From JANMDS01 sp031430575 (lineage in GTDB: Bacteria; Pseudomonadota; Gammaproteobacteria; Burkholderiales; Casimicrobiaceae): a stretch of 64,000 bases of DNA. The notes beneath the pieces were generated by a model. That model had not been told where the DNA came from. It ran no database searches and saw only the letters and a list, made by a program, of their open reading frames with translations. Below, piece by piece: positions 1 to 7,893 of this stretch. How positions within the stretch are numbered: position 1 is the first letter of the stretch; every line of letters starts with the position of its first letter. The position numbers and the translations under genes were made by a program. Where the stretch lies: positions 1 through 64,000 of the forward strand of contig JANPBT010000017.1 of NCBI GenBank assembly GCA_031430575.1, given 5' to 3'.

Positions 1-324
1 TCAAACCGCACTCAATTCCCGCGACAACTCGGGGTGTTTGATGATGAGCCGTAGCAGGCAGATCACGCCACCCGGCGGCGCGAAGCGCCCTTGTTCCCAG
101 TCGCGCAGCGTGGCAACGGGCGTATCGATCCGCTCGGCAAACGCAGCTTGCGTGAGCCCCGCTTTTTCTCGCGCTTGACGCACCAGGATTTGCTCGGGCG
201 TGGTGACACGCCCGAGCCCTGCTTTCGCCTCAGCCAGTGCCTCGCGCAGATCAGGCAATGATTCACCCGCGTCCGCTTCGATCGCTTTGGCTACTTTTTC
301 AATATCGATTTTCTTGCTGCCCAT
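1..324 (-). CDS. XRE-family antitoxin (HigA-like)
   Basis: A 107-residue protein whose C-terminal half is a Cro/C1-type helix-turn-helix: residues about 43-85 contain ILVRQAREKAGLTQ, AAFAERIDTPVATL and RDWEQGRFAP, the classic XRE pattern. It is the second gene of a toxin-antitoxin pair: the toxin ends 1 bp before this ATG, so the two are translationally coupled in toxin-first (higBA) order. In this family the antitoxin binds the toxin and also represses the shared promoter; the palindrome upstream of the toxin fits that. I chose the ATG at 324 (MGSKKIDIEK) because it follows the toxin stop directly; a longer frame reads back into the toxin. A nearly identical copy of its last 43 codons lies at 1158-1286. 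Role from family; the partner assignment is from adjacency. Confidence 0.85.
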   Translation of the reverse strand: MGSKKIDIEKVAKAIEADAGESLPDLREALAEAKAGLGRVTTPEQILVRQAREKAGLTQAAFAERIDTPVATLRDWEQGRFAPPGGVICLLRLIIKHPELSRELSAV

Positions 325-325
325 C

Positions 326-622
326 TCACACCACCTTTTTGATTTCAGCTGGAAGCATATTGGCTCGATCCGCTTTCGCATACGCTGCGACCAACAGCAC
401 CACTTCTCGCTCCGTCAAGTTGAAGTAGATCACCCGCGCGCCGCCAGATTTGCCCGCGCCGCCTCGCCCCCACCGCACTTTGCGAGCGCCATCAGCGCCA
501 GGAATCACGTCGCCCACCAGCGGGTTTTCTGCAATCCAGTCGATGAAGGCCAGCCGTTCGTCTTCCGTCCAAAGCTTCTCGGCCTGCTTCTGGAATGTTG
601 GCGTTTCGATAACCGTGCGCAT
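326..622 (-). CDS. RelE/HigB-like type II toxin
   Basis: A 98-residue basic protein with the RelE-superfamily layout: an N-terminal helix pair (TPTFQKQAEKLWTEDERLAF), then IDWIAENPLVGDVIPGADGARKVRW and a C-terminal beta strand GGARVIYFNLTEREVVLLVAAYAKADRANM. Proteins of this type (HigB/RelE, DUF1044-like) are mostly ribosome-dependent or free mRNA endonucleases that stall growth when the antitoxin is lost. The K-x-R-W and A-R-V-I-Y-F segments are typical of the family. It is the first gene of the operon; the ATG at 622 lies 8 bp from a palindromic operator. Target specificity cannot be read from sequence. Confidence 0.85.
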   Translation of the reverse strand: MRTVIETPTFQKQAEKLWTEDERLAFIDWIAENPLVGDVIPGADGARKVRWGRGGAGKSGGARVIYFNLTEREVVLLVAAYAKADRANMLPAEIKKVV

Positions 623-630
623 GCTTGAAT

Positions 631-649
631 TATACGGGATTTCCGTATA
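631..649. promoter_or_regulatory. Palindromic operator of the toxin-antitoxin operon
   Basis: TATACGG-gattt-CCGTATA is a perfect 7-bp inverted repeat with a 5-bp spacer, lying 8 bp upstream of the toxin start and containing TATA-like sequence in each arm. Placement and symmetry fit an autorepression site for the XRE antitoxin. The binding itself is inferred. Confidence 0.6.
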
Positions 650-844
650 TGCCGATGCTTTTATAAAAGACTGTCTTCTGAATAAGTGAGAATTTGTGCG
701 GAGTTAAGAAGCTACTCTCAGCCATCGCGATTACGTTTAAAAAAAAACAGCATTAGGAATCAGGATTCGAGGACGCGTAATTCCCGCAGCCAAGGCGAAG
801 TAACATTCAGCGGAAGCAGGTTAGCCGTGTCTGCATGCCATTTC

Positions 845-862
845 ATACCTGCGGCGCAGATT
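845..862 (+). repeat. CCTGCGGCGCAG dispersed repeat, copy 1
   Basis: Exact consensus ATACCTGCGGCGCAGATT, intergenic. With copy 2 on the other strand it brackets a block of GC-rich palindromes. Confidence 0.9.
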
Positions 863-939
863 TAGCGATTTTCAGGAGAAATTAACTCTTCAACCCAATG
901 AGTTCTAACGATGGACTCAGGCGAAACTCTCAGCGCGTT

Positions 940-972
940 CCCTCCCCCAGCGGGGGAGGGTTAGGGTGGGGG
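940..972. repeat. GC-rich palindromic repeat (C-run/G-run type)
   Basis: CCCTCCCCCAGCGGGGGAGG followed by GTTAGGGTGGGGG. The same composite unit recurs at 62855-62890. Such units are common intergenic repeats in proteobacterial genomes and can fold into a hairpin. Confidence 0.7.
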
Positions 973-1005
973 CGCGGCGGGCGAGCCGACATTTCCCCCT
1001 CCTAA

Positions 1006-1026
1006 CCTCCCCCCGCTGGGGGGAGG
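1006..1026. repeat. GC-rich palindromic repeat
   Basis: CCTCCCCCC-GCT-GGGGGGAGG, a near-perfect hairpin that pairs with the unit at 940-972 in reverse order; both lie between repeat copies 1 and 2. Confidence 0.65.
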
Positions 1027-1039
1027 AGCAAAAATGCTC

Positions 1040-1057
1040 AATCTGCGCCGCAGGTAT
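1040..1057 (-). repeat. CCTGCGGCGCAG dispersed repeat, copy 2
   Basis: Exact consensus on the minus strand; inverted partner of copy 1, 177 bp away. Confidence 0.9.
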
Positions 1058-1157
1058 CAAACCATTGCATGTCGGAAAAGCCCGCATGCGCTTGCACATT
1101 TGACGTCTGTGTCGCTCACGGCACAGAGAACTTTTTTGCCATTACCTTGATAAAAAT

Positions 1158-1286
1158 TCAAACCGCACTCAATTCCCGCGACAACTCGGGGTGTTTGATG
1201 ATGAGCCGTAGCAGGCAGATCACGCCACCCGGCGGCGCGAAGCGCCCCTGTTCCCAGTCGCGTAGCGTGGAGACGGGCGTGTCGAT
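1158..1286 (-). pseudogene. Truncated duplicate of the XRE antitoxin 3' end
   Basis: This stretch repeats positions 1-129 of the window with only a handful of substitutions (for example cgcccttg/cgcccctg and gtggcaac/gtggagac). It encodes the C-terminal part of the antitoxin HTH region, including the stop codon, but breaks off after the equivalent of residue 65 of the intact gene, with no start codon and no toxin. It is a decayed remnant of a second module or of a duplication. The reading frame is not expected to make a functional antitoxin. Confidence 0.8.
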
Positions 1287-1412
1287 GCAATTCGAAAAAA
1301 AACCTTTTTGCGCTATGGGGACGATTCCTGCTATCGAAAAATTCTTAGCGGTTTTGTTGAGTAATCGTGGCGTGGCCTACCGTCGTCATGAAATACGGTA
1401 CGCTGCGACGAC

Positions 1413-1886
1413 CTACGTTTGTTCGTTGGCTAAGCGAAAGCATGCGCGGCGGGATTCGTGACTTGGGCTGTGTGGCCAGCAGTAACCTTCCCGTTCGACC
1501 AATAGAGTCTTTGCGAAGATCGATTGCACGCGCAGTTGAATCAGGAACGGCTCTCCCGGCGGTGCAATTGGCGTGTACGTCGTGGCCTCGCGATGCTCGA
1601 AGTTAAGGGTAAGAATGGCGCGCTCGATCCAGTGGTGCGGAACGCCCCGAAGAGACATCCTCTCCAAAAGAAGCGCGCCGTACTTGGTTCTGAGCGCTTC
1701 GCTCAAACGCTCGCCAGCCATAAACTCTCCGCCCAGGAGAGTGAGTGTGATGGTCTTCGTCTTGAGCTCCAGCGCGCGGCTGTATAGCAAGCCCAACGCC
1801 CAGTATCCCTCGCTATCGTTGTTTCTACTCATGAATGAGTCGACCAACCCATCCGCAAGACACTTCAGTTCGCCATAGCGAGGCAT
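1413..1886 (-). CDS. Hypothetical protein
   Basis: A 157-residue open frame (MPRYGELKCLADGLVDSFMSRNNDSEGYWALGLLYSRA...) that I do not recognise. It is soluble-looking: no signal peptide or membrane span. Hydrophobic and charged residues are balanced, with an internal ITLTLLGGEFMAGERLSEAL segment that looks like genuine protein. The C-terminal third (PSHESRRACFRLANEQT) is less convincing. It stands alone between the antitoxin remnant and a 550-bp gap. It may be real, or the remnant of an accessory gene. Confidence 0.5.
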   Translation of the reverse strand: MPRYGELKCLADGLVDSFMSRNNDSEGYWALGLLYSRALELKTKTITLTLLGGEFMAGERLSEALRTKYGALLLERMSLRGVPHHWIERAILTLNFEHREATTYTPIAPPGEPFLIQLRVQSIFAKTLLVEREGYCWPHSPSHESRRACFRLANEQT

Positions 1887-2434
1887 TTTTTAACCCCAAA
1901 CACAGCAGTGAGCGACTCGAGTGACTATTTGCGAAGTTCCGCTCGACCACCCCAGTCCGGCGCGCTTATTAACGGCGCAGTTTCCAGAAGGCCTTAGCAT
2001 TGATTTATTCTTGTAGATCCGAAAGCCAAATTTCAACATGGTCGTAAATCCCGCGCATATTCTTTTGCGTAAGTCAGAGAATGGGTAAATCGGAAAATGC
2101 GCGGTGAATTCTCATACCCACCAAAACCCTCTTGCACTATCAAATACCTGCGGCGCAGAATCGTCACTCCCGGCGCAAAATCATCAGAAATATCAAACAT
2201 TCATTTTAACTTTACCAAAAATTGCAGATATGTCGCGCTTATGCGCCGCGCACGAGACCGATAATTTTGTGAATTTTGAAAACATCAAGCGTTCAAGATC
2301 TTTCGCTTGATGACTGCTGCGCTCTGCGACTCACTGGCATCATGACGCCAGTAAATTGGCCGCGCCTGCAATGGTGACAACAGCTTACGCCCCGTACTAT
2401 TTCACCTATTGAATCAACTCAGGGAACACAAGCG
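1887..2434. other. Intergenic stretch, AT-rich, no gene recognised
   Basis: No convincing coding frame. It holds one dispersed repeat (copy 3) and AT-rich sequence just before the hydrolase gene, where its promoter should lie. The frame at 2104-2310 has no recognisable domain and is not called. Confidence 0.5.
2144..2161 (+). repeat. CCTGCGGCGCAG dispersed repeat, copy 3
   Basis: ATACCTGCGGCGCAGAAT, one base from consensus outside the core; intergenic, 273 bp upstream of the hydrolase. Confidence 0.88.
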
Positions 2435-3403
2435 ATGAAAGTCTTCATGAAAGCTAGTCTGCATTCCGTACTCAAAATGTGTTTCGCTGCCGCCGCGCTC
2501 ACGCTGGCCAGCGCGGCGCAGGCATCAAACGACTGTGCGGACGTTAACCCAAGCATCCGCACTACTGCGTTCACCTCAAAAACCATGATGGCGAGTGATG
2601 GGTTGTGTTTGCGCTCATTTGCGTGGCAGCCCGCTCAGGTGCCGGTGCGCGGTGTGGTCGTGATTACCCATGGCATTCGGGACTACGCTGTGCGTTACCA
2701 GCGCTTTGCCGAGCAGCTTACAAAACAGGGTTTTGCCGTATTTGCACAAGACTTGCGCGGACATGCTCATTCGGGTGGCGACCGCCAGCGCTTTGATTCC
2801 ATGGCGCGCATGGTGCAGGACACGGATATGATCGTTAATGAAGCCAAGCAGCGCTACCCCAAAACGCCGCTGTATGTGTACGGACACAGCTTGGGCGGCT
2901 TGATTACGACCGCGTACTCACTCGATCATGCCGACAAACTGAGTGGCGTGGTGCTCAGTGGCGCAGCATTGCAGCGGCCGCACAGCGTTTCGGGCTTCAG
3001 CGCTGGACTGGCGCAAATTGTGGCATCAGTGGCACCGGGCTTGAAAGTCGTCCAAGTCGATGACAGCGAGTTCTCAAAAGACAAGAGCGTGATGGCTGCC
3101 TTGGCGAGCGATCCCCTTATTAGCCGCGATAAGTTGCCTGCTGCTACCGCCGCTGCCACGCTTAAGGCCATAGCAGATGCGCAGCAACGGATGGGTCAGT
3201 TGAAGATGCCGCTGTTGGTGATGTATGGCACAGCGGATAGCGTCAATCCGATTGAGGGAAGTCAAGCGCTCGTTCAGGCGGCGACCAGTACAGACAAGAC
3301 CTTGAAAACTTATCCGGGCGTGTACCACGATATGCTCAATGAGCCCGAGCGCGATCAGATCGCAGCAGATATCATCGCCTGGTTGCTTGCGCGAACACAA
3401 TAG
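2435..3403 (+). CDS. Secreted alpha/beta hydrolase (lysophospholipase/monoacylglycerol-lipase type)
   Basis: A 322-residue protein of the serine hydrolase S33/Hydrolase_4 type. Residues 1-31 form a signal peptide (FAAAALTLASAAQAS), so it acts in the periplasm or outside. The mature part has the oxyanion segment VITHGIRDYAVRYQRF, then DLRGHAHSGG, the nucleophile elbow YGHSLGG (Ser at about 152), an acid in YGTADSVNP and the catalytic His in YPGVYHDMLNEPE, giving a complete triad in the usual order. This arrangement is typical of monoacylglycerol lipases and lysophospholipases; the natural substrate is not determined. A Shine-Dalgarno AGGGAA lies upstream of the ATG. The next gene, an AraC regulator, is convergent, so no operon is implied. 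Confidence 0.88.
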   Translation: MKVFMKASLHSVLKMCFAAAALTLASAAQASNDCADVNPSIRTTAFTSKTMMASDGLCLRSFAWQPAQVPVRGVVVITHGIRDYAVRYQRFAEQLTKQGFAVFAQDLRGHAHSGGDRQRFDSMARMVQDTDMIVNEAKQRYPKTPLYVYGHSLGGLITTAYSLDHADKLSGVVLSGAALQRPHSVSGFSAGLAQIVASVAPGLKVVQVDDSEFSKDKSVMAALASDPLISRDKLPAATAAATLKAIADAQQRMGQLKMPLLVMYGTADSVNPIEGSQALVQAATSTDKTLKTYPGVYHDMLNEPERDQIAADIIAWLLARTQ

Positions 3404-3555
3404 CCGCAGCGCGCCACAGAAGATTCAATCTCAGTTATCGAGAAACCCAAGCCCTCATGCGCCACGCGGCTGGGGTGTTCCACTTCCGGACACCTTTAAT
3501 ATCGCGGGGTAATAACGCATTGACTTTGTTCAACTTTTAATCGAAGGTTACTGAT

Positions 3556-4635
3556 TTAGGTTGCACGTAGTGCGTTGGGTTTTTCCAAAGCCTTTTCCCG
3601 CGCCTGCTTGGGTGACAGCTGAAACCAGCGCTGACAGGCACGGTAAAACGTGCTTTCCTCCGCGAAGCCCAGAAGCGCTGCGATGCAGACCAAGGGAGTC
3701 TCGGGGTTGCGTAGGTGATTTTCGGTCAATTGCCGGCGTAGGGTGTCAAGTTCTTTTTGAAACGAAGTTCCAGCCTCAGCTAGCCTGCGCTGCAAGGTGC
3801 GGTCACTCATACACAAATCGCTCGCTACATCGCGTCGCATCACCCGGCCGCTGGCCATGCCGCGCACGAGGCTGATAGCTATTTGCCTTTCAATTCCCGC
3901 AGAATGGAGTTCACGCACAACCTCTCGCACAACATGGTCGTGCAATTGGCTCAACGTCGCATTGGCAGTCGGCAGCAGAAGTTGCAAGTCTGTTTTTCGC
4001 AGTAGCAAGGCATGACCGGGTGCACCGAAGCGTGGCGTACAGGAAAACGCGAGCTGATGATGCCCAAGCTCGGAGGGAGCCGAATACGTAAGCTCCACCC
4101 CAAGTGGCACGATCTTCCGGCCGGTTACCCAGCGACAAAAGGCTAAGAAGGTCACGATGGTGTAGTCGAGTCGGGAAGATCGGCCCGGCTGAAGCGGCTC
4201 CATCGGGGTCACCTCAATTCGGCAGCCGTCCGGAACTTTGACAACGCGTAAATCCACCGCATCGGAGACGACCGCGCAATACTGAACGAGGCGCTCAATG
4301 GCCTCTTCAAGGTTTTGACACGACATCATCGAATAGGCCAACATATCAAAGCTCGTAGGCTTGTCTGCCGCTGCGCGGTTCAGCGCCACAAAAGGCTGCT
4401 TACTGTGCTGCTCCGCCAGCATCCAGAGTAGGTTCACTTTTTCTACCGGCATTCTGCTGCGCGCGTGCTCCAACTCGCGGATATCGAGGCCTGCTTGGCG
4501 AAAAAGTTCGGGTACGTCTAGCCCTTGTGCACGAAAAAGGTCGGCCACGCCCCGCATCCAAGCCGACGCGATGGTCCATTTCATGCCGATTGCGCTGCGA
4601 GGCAAGGCTGTCGCGTCGGGGGTGGATGTAATCAT
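3556..4635 (-). CDS. AraC-family regulator with arabinose-binding-like N-terminal domain
   Basis: A 359-residue protein. Residues about 25-215 form the PF12625-type ligand-binding region (MRGVADLFRAQGLDVPELFRQAGLD at the start, then the conserved LLWMLAEQHS segment), as in OruR/ArgR-like regulators. Residues about 255-345 carry the double helix-turn-helix (VMRRDVASDLCMSDRTLQRRL, then CIAALLGFAEESTFYRACQRWF and LSPKQARE). Members typically activate catabolic or virulence genes in response to a small molecule. It converges on the hydrolase gene and has a 465-bp gap upstream, so its target is not clear. Confidence 0.88.
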   Translation of the reverse strand: MITSTPDATALPRSAIGMKWTIASAWMRGVADLFRAQGLDVPELFRQAGLDIRELEHARSRMPVEKVNLLWMLAEQHSKQPFVALNRAAADKPTSFDMLAYSMMSCQNLEEAIERLVQYCAVVSDAVDLRVVKVPDGCRIEVTPMEPLQPGRSSRLDYTIVTFLAFCRWVTGRKIVPLGVELTYSAPSELGHHQLAFSCTPRFGAPGHALLLRKTDLQLLLPTANATLSQLHDHVVREVVRELHSAGIERQIAISLVRGMASGRVMRRDVASDLCMSDRTLQRRLAEAGTSFQKELDTLRRQLTENHLRNPETPLVCIAALLGFAEESTFYRACQRWFQLSPKQAREKALEKPNALRAT

Positions 4636-5100
4636 GTGGGCATTTTATTACCCGGATTTGGCTCAACATTGACTTGCTGGGCTTTCGTTGGCAAAAACCG
4701 GATAAGAGCGCCATCGAGCGCAACGAAAAAGTCGAGTGCAATTGGGAACGCAACACGTGGCCGAGCGATGAAATTTGCGGACGAATCGGGCATCAGCCAG
4801 CTACGCGCGCGGTTCATGTCCTTACTGCACTATTGACCAACCCCATACCGAGTCCCCCCGCTGGGGTGAAGCGCAATGATGCCCAGTCTGCGCCGCAGGT
4901 ATCTATAGAAATGCGATGCGGCGCTGCGCAGCGCAATCCCCCAAATGGCCGATAGCGCTGCGCAAGCGTCCAGCGCATACTCGCGCGCAGGCACCGACCA
5001 AAATCGCGCAGAGGATGGATTGAAACGCAAACGCCGTATCGCTTTGTTCAATCTCAAACGGCGGGAGGCGACTCGGCTCCCAGGGGCGGAAGTTGCCGCG
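4636..5100. other. Intergenic stretch with repeats
   Basis: Contains a degenerate GC-rich palindrome (CCCCCCGCTGGGG, about 4854-4866) followed by repeat copy 4. Open frames here give no recognisable protein. A longer frame runs into the next gene from 4945, but its first 52 codons look non-coding. Confidence 0.45.
4885..4902 (-). repeat. CCTGCGGCGCAG dispersed repeat, copy 4
   Basis: Minus-strand copy ending GACT instead of GATT; core intact. Lies about 20 bp after a GC-rich palindrome. Confidence 0.88.
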
Positions 5101-5775
5101 ATGCCGATAATTGCGGTCACCCCCGCGCGCCGTGCGTTGCATCTGCTGCAAGCCGCGCTGCGCTTTGGCGTGCCGGTGATTGGGGTGTTGTTTTTTAATC
5201 TGAGCGCGCCGCAGCTCATCTTGATTTATTTCGTTGATACGTGGCTCGCGCTGACGGTGGTGTTCTCGCTGTTGATTCTTTCGTTTTATCCTGTGCGCGA
5301 TTGGGCGGGCGGCTCGCTTTTTGATTGGCTTTCGCACATGATCGGCGTGGTTTTTATGGCGATCTTCATTGCGTCTTTTATGATGGTGACCGTGGCGTTT
5401 CCGTTGATCTACGTTCACCATGCGATGCCGTTAAATGAAATCATCCAAAGCGCGACTTTTAAGAATGCCGTGTTTTGGCACATCATCTTTAGCCTCACTG
5501 CGTTTGCCTCGCAAGGCTGGGAGCTCGCGCAGGTGCCTAAGGCGCTCAACGAAACCCAAGTTCAACCGCAATTGCGTCGGCGATTTTTCTATATCTTTCT
5601 GCGCTGGCTATCGGTTTATGTATTGATGTTTGTGCCGTTCGTTCAATTCGTTGGCGCGCGCGTGATGAGCGTTCTCTATGTCGTGGTCTACAGCGCTTTT
5701 GGCTTCGCGACGGAACTCTTTCCGCGCGCATTTGAAAAGCTTCTGCAAGATATTGAACGAGATCGACCGAAGTAG
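5101..5775 (+). CDS. Multi-pass membrane protein, possibly DUF6498-like
   Basis: A 224-residue protein with about five to six hydrophobic spans: around FGVPVIGVLFFNLSAPQL, DTWLALTVVFSLLILSF, LSHMIGVVFMAIFIASFMMV, NAVFWHIIFSLTAFA and LSVYVLMFVPFVQFVGA. Early segments resemble DUF6498 membrane proteins (GVLFFNLSAPQLILIYFVDTW), but this is a weak recognition. I start at ATG 5101 because GGAAG lies about nine bases upstream and the hydrophobic domain begins soon after; an in-frame ATG at 4945 would add 52 unconvincing residues. No function is proposed. The short broken membrane gene just downstream may have been its partner. Confidence 0.65.
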   Translation: MPIIAVTPARRALHLLQAALRFGVPVIGVLFFNLSAPQLILIYFVDTWLALTVVFSLLILSFYPVRDWAGGSLFDWLSHMIGVVFMAIFIASFMMVTVAFPLIYVHHAMPLNEIIQSATFKNAVFWHIIFSLTAFASQGWELAQVPKALNETQVQPQLRRRFFYIFLRWLSVYVLMFVPFVQFVGARVMSVLYVVVYSAFGFATELFPRAFEKLLQDIERDRPK

Positions 5776-5828
5776 CTGGGTTTGCGCCGCAACGTTCTGA
5801 AGACTTTGCGACACCTTTAGGAGATAAG

Positions 5829-6068
5829 ATGGAGATGATTCGATGGTTGCTTGCAGGCGTATTTTTTTTAGGCGCGCTGTTGTCTTGCACGGTAGCGATT
5901 TAAGGATTTACCAGCGGCAAAATTGGCTCGCCCGCGAAACACTACTTGCACACCTACACGCGCGAAGACCAGCCCGATAAATTCTGGAGCTCTATTGCTT
6001 ATTTCACGGCGATTGCCGCCTTCGCTGCCTACCTTGGCTACGCGTCGATTACGTTTACGCTTGAGTAA
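5829..6068 (+). pseudogene. Small membrane protein gene interrupted by in-frame TAA
   Basis: A 79-codon frame with a strong AGGAG ribosome site 5 bp before ATG 5829. It reads MEMIRWLLAGVFFLGALL and SCTVAI, then TAA at 5901-5903, then continues in frame as GFTSGKIGSPAKHYLHTYTR and EDQPDKFWSSIAYFTAIAAF to a second stop at 6066-6068. The part after the TAA is clearly protein-like, with a second membrane span, so the intact ancestor was probably a two-span membrane protein of about 79 residues. The remaining 24-codon product could at most be a single-span peptide. Sequencing error or readthrough are the alternatives. Confidence 0.55.
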
Positions 6069-6110
6069 CCCGACTTTTCACCCAACGTCTTGGGCGATTG
6101 CACCGCAGCG

Positions 6111-6980
6111 CTAAACGCGGCCTTTCCAGGGCACCAATTTTCGCTCTAGCCAGCGCATGCCTAAATCCATCGCATACGCCACAATCCCAATCACGACGAT
6201 ACCCATGATGACGATATCGGTGCGCAAAAAGTTAGAAGCATTGAGCACCATCTGGCCCAGCCCGTGCGTCGCTGCGACCATCTCGGCGGCAACGAGCGTG
6301 GTCCACGCGACACCCATACCGATGCGCAACCCAGTCAAAATTTCGGGCAGCGCTGCGGGCAACACAACGTGGCACACGATTTGCCAGCGGCTCGCGCCCA
6401 TCGAAGCCGCAGCGTTAATTTGCTCAATGGCCACTGAGCGCACGCCTGCGCGCGTAGCCATGCAAAGCGGCGCGAAGCAAGCAAGGTAGAGCAAAATAAT
6501 TTTTGGCGTTTCGTCGATGCCAAACCAAATCACCAGCAGTGGCATGTAGGCCAATGGCGGCAGCGGTCGATAAAACTCAATCGGCGGATCGAAGATGCCG
6601 CGCCAAACGCGCGAGACGCCCATCGCGATGCCAATCGGAATCGAGGTGACGATCGCTAAAGCGAAGCTCGCTAAGACGCGATACATGCTCCAGCCAAAAT
6701 GGGTATAGAGCTTTTCACCGCCCTGCACTTCACCATTCCAACCATCCACGAAAGCTTTTAACACCCGCGCTGGCGACGGCAAAAAAAGATCTTTCACCCA
6801 ACCAAAATGAGTGGCGATCCACCAGAGGATAAAGAGACCAATAATAGTGACGACGCTAATCGCGAGGCTAGAACCTTCACCCGGCAAGCGATAGCCTTTG
6901 ACTGATTTAAGCCGCTTCGATGCGGGAGCCGTTAACGAGGAAGATACCTGCGGCGCAGATTTCGGCTCAAGCGTGCTCAT
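6111..6980 (-). CDS. tauC: TauC/SsuC-type ABC transporter permease
   Basis: A 289-residue inner-membrane permease of the BPD_transp_1 family with about six spans (VVTIIGLFILWWIATHFG near residue 45; LASFALAIVTSIPIGIAMG near 107). It has the conserved EAA-type loop (INAAASMGASRWQIVCHVVLPAALPEILTG), which docks on the ATPase. Its ATG overlaps the tauB stop (ATGA), so it is the last gene of tauA-tauB-tauC. The family imports taurine, alkanesulfonates or similar small anions. The N-terminus carries dispersed repeat copy 5, read as K-S-A-P-Q-V-S, in a region outside the conserved core. No tauD dioxygenase lies nearby, so the substrate is uncertain. Confidence 0.88.
   Translation of the reverse strand: MSTLEPKSAPQVSSSLTAPASKRLKSVKGYRLPGEGSSLAISVVTIIGLFILWWIATHFGWVKDLFLPSPARVLKAFVDGWNGEVQGGEKLYTHFGWSMYRVLASFALAIVTSIPIGIAMGVSRVWRGIFDPPIEFYRPLPPLAYMPLLVIWFGIDETPKIILLYLACFAPLCMATRAGVRSVAIEQINAAASMGASRWQIVCHVVLPAALPEILTGLRIGMGVAWTTLVAAEMVAATHGLGQMVLNASNFLRTDIVIMGIVVIGIVAYAMDLGMRWLERKLVPWKGRV
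6944..6961 (+). repeat. CCTGCGGCGCAG dispersed repeat, copy 5
   Basis: Exact consensus inside tauC, antisense to the gene; read as S-A-P-Q-V at residues 8-12. Confidence 0.92.
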
Positions 6981-7777
6981 TCGCCGCTCCCGTGGCTATC
7001 TTTGCCGTGAATCAAGCTCAAGACCCGCTCGCGCATTTTGATGAAATCAGGCGAGGATTTCACTTCCCGCGCATCTGCGCCTGCAGTAAATCGTCGGCCA
7101 AATTCGAGATTGAAGCGATGCGCGATGCGGCCTGGCCGTGGCGTCATCACGATCAATTCGGTGGCGAGAAAAAGCGCTTCTTCCACGCTATGGGTAATAA
7201 AGAAAAACATTTTGTTTGAGCGCTGCCAGAGCTTCAAAATGAGCTCTTGAATTTGCTCGCGGGTGAAGGCATCGAGCGCGCCGAGCGGCTCATCCATCAG
7301 CATCATCGCCGGGTCGCAGGCGAAAGCGCGCGCCAGCCCAACCCGCTGCTGCATACCACCAGAAAGCTGATAGACCTTATGGCGGGCAAATTCTTGCAAG
7401 CCAACTTCGGCTAATTTGGCATCGACTGTAGCGCGAATCTGCGCCGCAGGTAGGCCCCGCATTTTGAGCCCGAAGCCCACGTTATCTTCAACGGTGAGCC
7501 AAGGCAAGAGCGCATGCTTCTGAAAAACGACGCCGCGATCCGCGCCGGGGCGCTCGATCGCGCTGCCATTGAGCAGCATCGTGCCTTCCGAGGCCTGCAT
7601 GAAACCGGCGATGCAATTGAGCAGCGTCGTCTTCCCGCATCCTGATGCGCCGAGCGCGACGACGAAATCGCCCGGATTCATATCGAGATCGACGTTGGAG
7701 AGCGCGAGCGTCTCGGAGGAATTGCTTTCGCCCGCTTCATATTGCACGGACAAATTTCTGATTTCGAGTGCGCTCAT
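6977..7777 (-). CDS. tauB: TauB/SsuB-type ABC transporter ATP-binding protein
   Basis: A 266-residue nucleotide-binding subunit with all expected motifs: Walker A GASGCGKTT (about 43-51), Q-loop VFQKHALLPWLTVEDNV, signature LSGGMQQRV (about 144), Walker B MLMDEPLGALD (about 164) and a switch His in FFITHSVEEALFL. It energises import with TauC and the periplasmic protein TauA. It lies 116 bp after tauA and overlaps tauC by 4 bp. Residues LPAAQIRATVD, between the Q-loop and signature motif, are encoded partly by dispersed repeat copy 6, in the surface helical subdomain. Confidence 0.92.
   Translation of the reverse strand: MSALEIRNLSVQYEAGESNSSETLALSNVDLDMNPGDFVVALGASGCGKTTLLNCIAGFMQASEGTMLLNGSAIERPGADRGVVFQKHALLPWLTVEDNVGFGLKMRGLPAAQIRATVDAKLAEVGLQEFARHKVYQLSGGMQQRVGLARAFACDPAMMLMDEPLGALDAFTREQIQELILKLWQRSNKMFFFITHSVEEALFLATELIVMTPRPGRIAHRFNLEFGRRFTAGADAREVKSSPDFIKMRERVLSLIHGKDSHGSGE
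7436..7453 (-). repeat. CCTGCGGCGCAG dispersed repeat, copy 6
   Basis: CTACCTGCGGCGCAGATT in sense within tauB, read as L-P-A-A-Q-I. Confidence 0.9.
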
Positions 7778-7893
7778 CTGTCGTGGAGTCTTTTTTGCAT
7801 TTCGTTGGGGTCAAGCAAGGCGCACATCCAATCGCAACACGCACCGAAAGCGCTTCGCTGCGCGCGGCTAATGCGCGCGCAGCGGCAGAGCGA

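Noticed and set aside
2104..2310. 68-codon frame before the hydrolase
   Set aside because: Contains a dispersed repeat and no recognisable or protein-like sequence; probably accidental.
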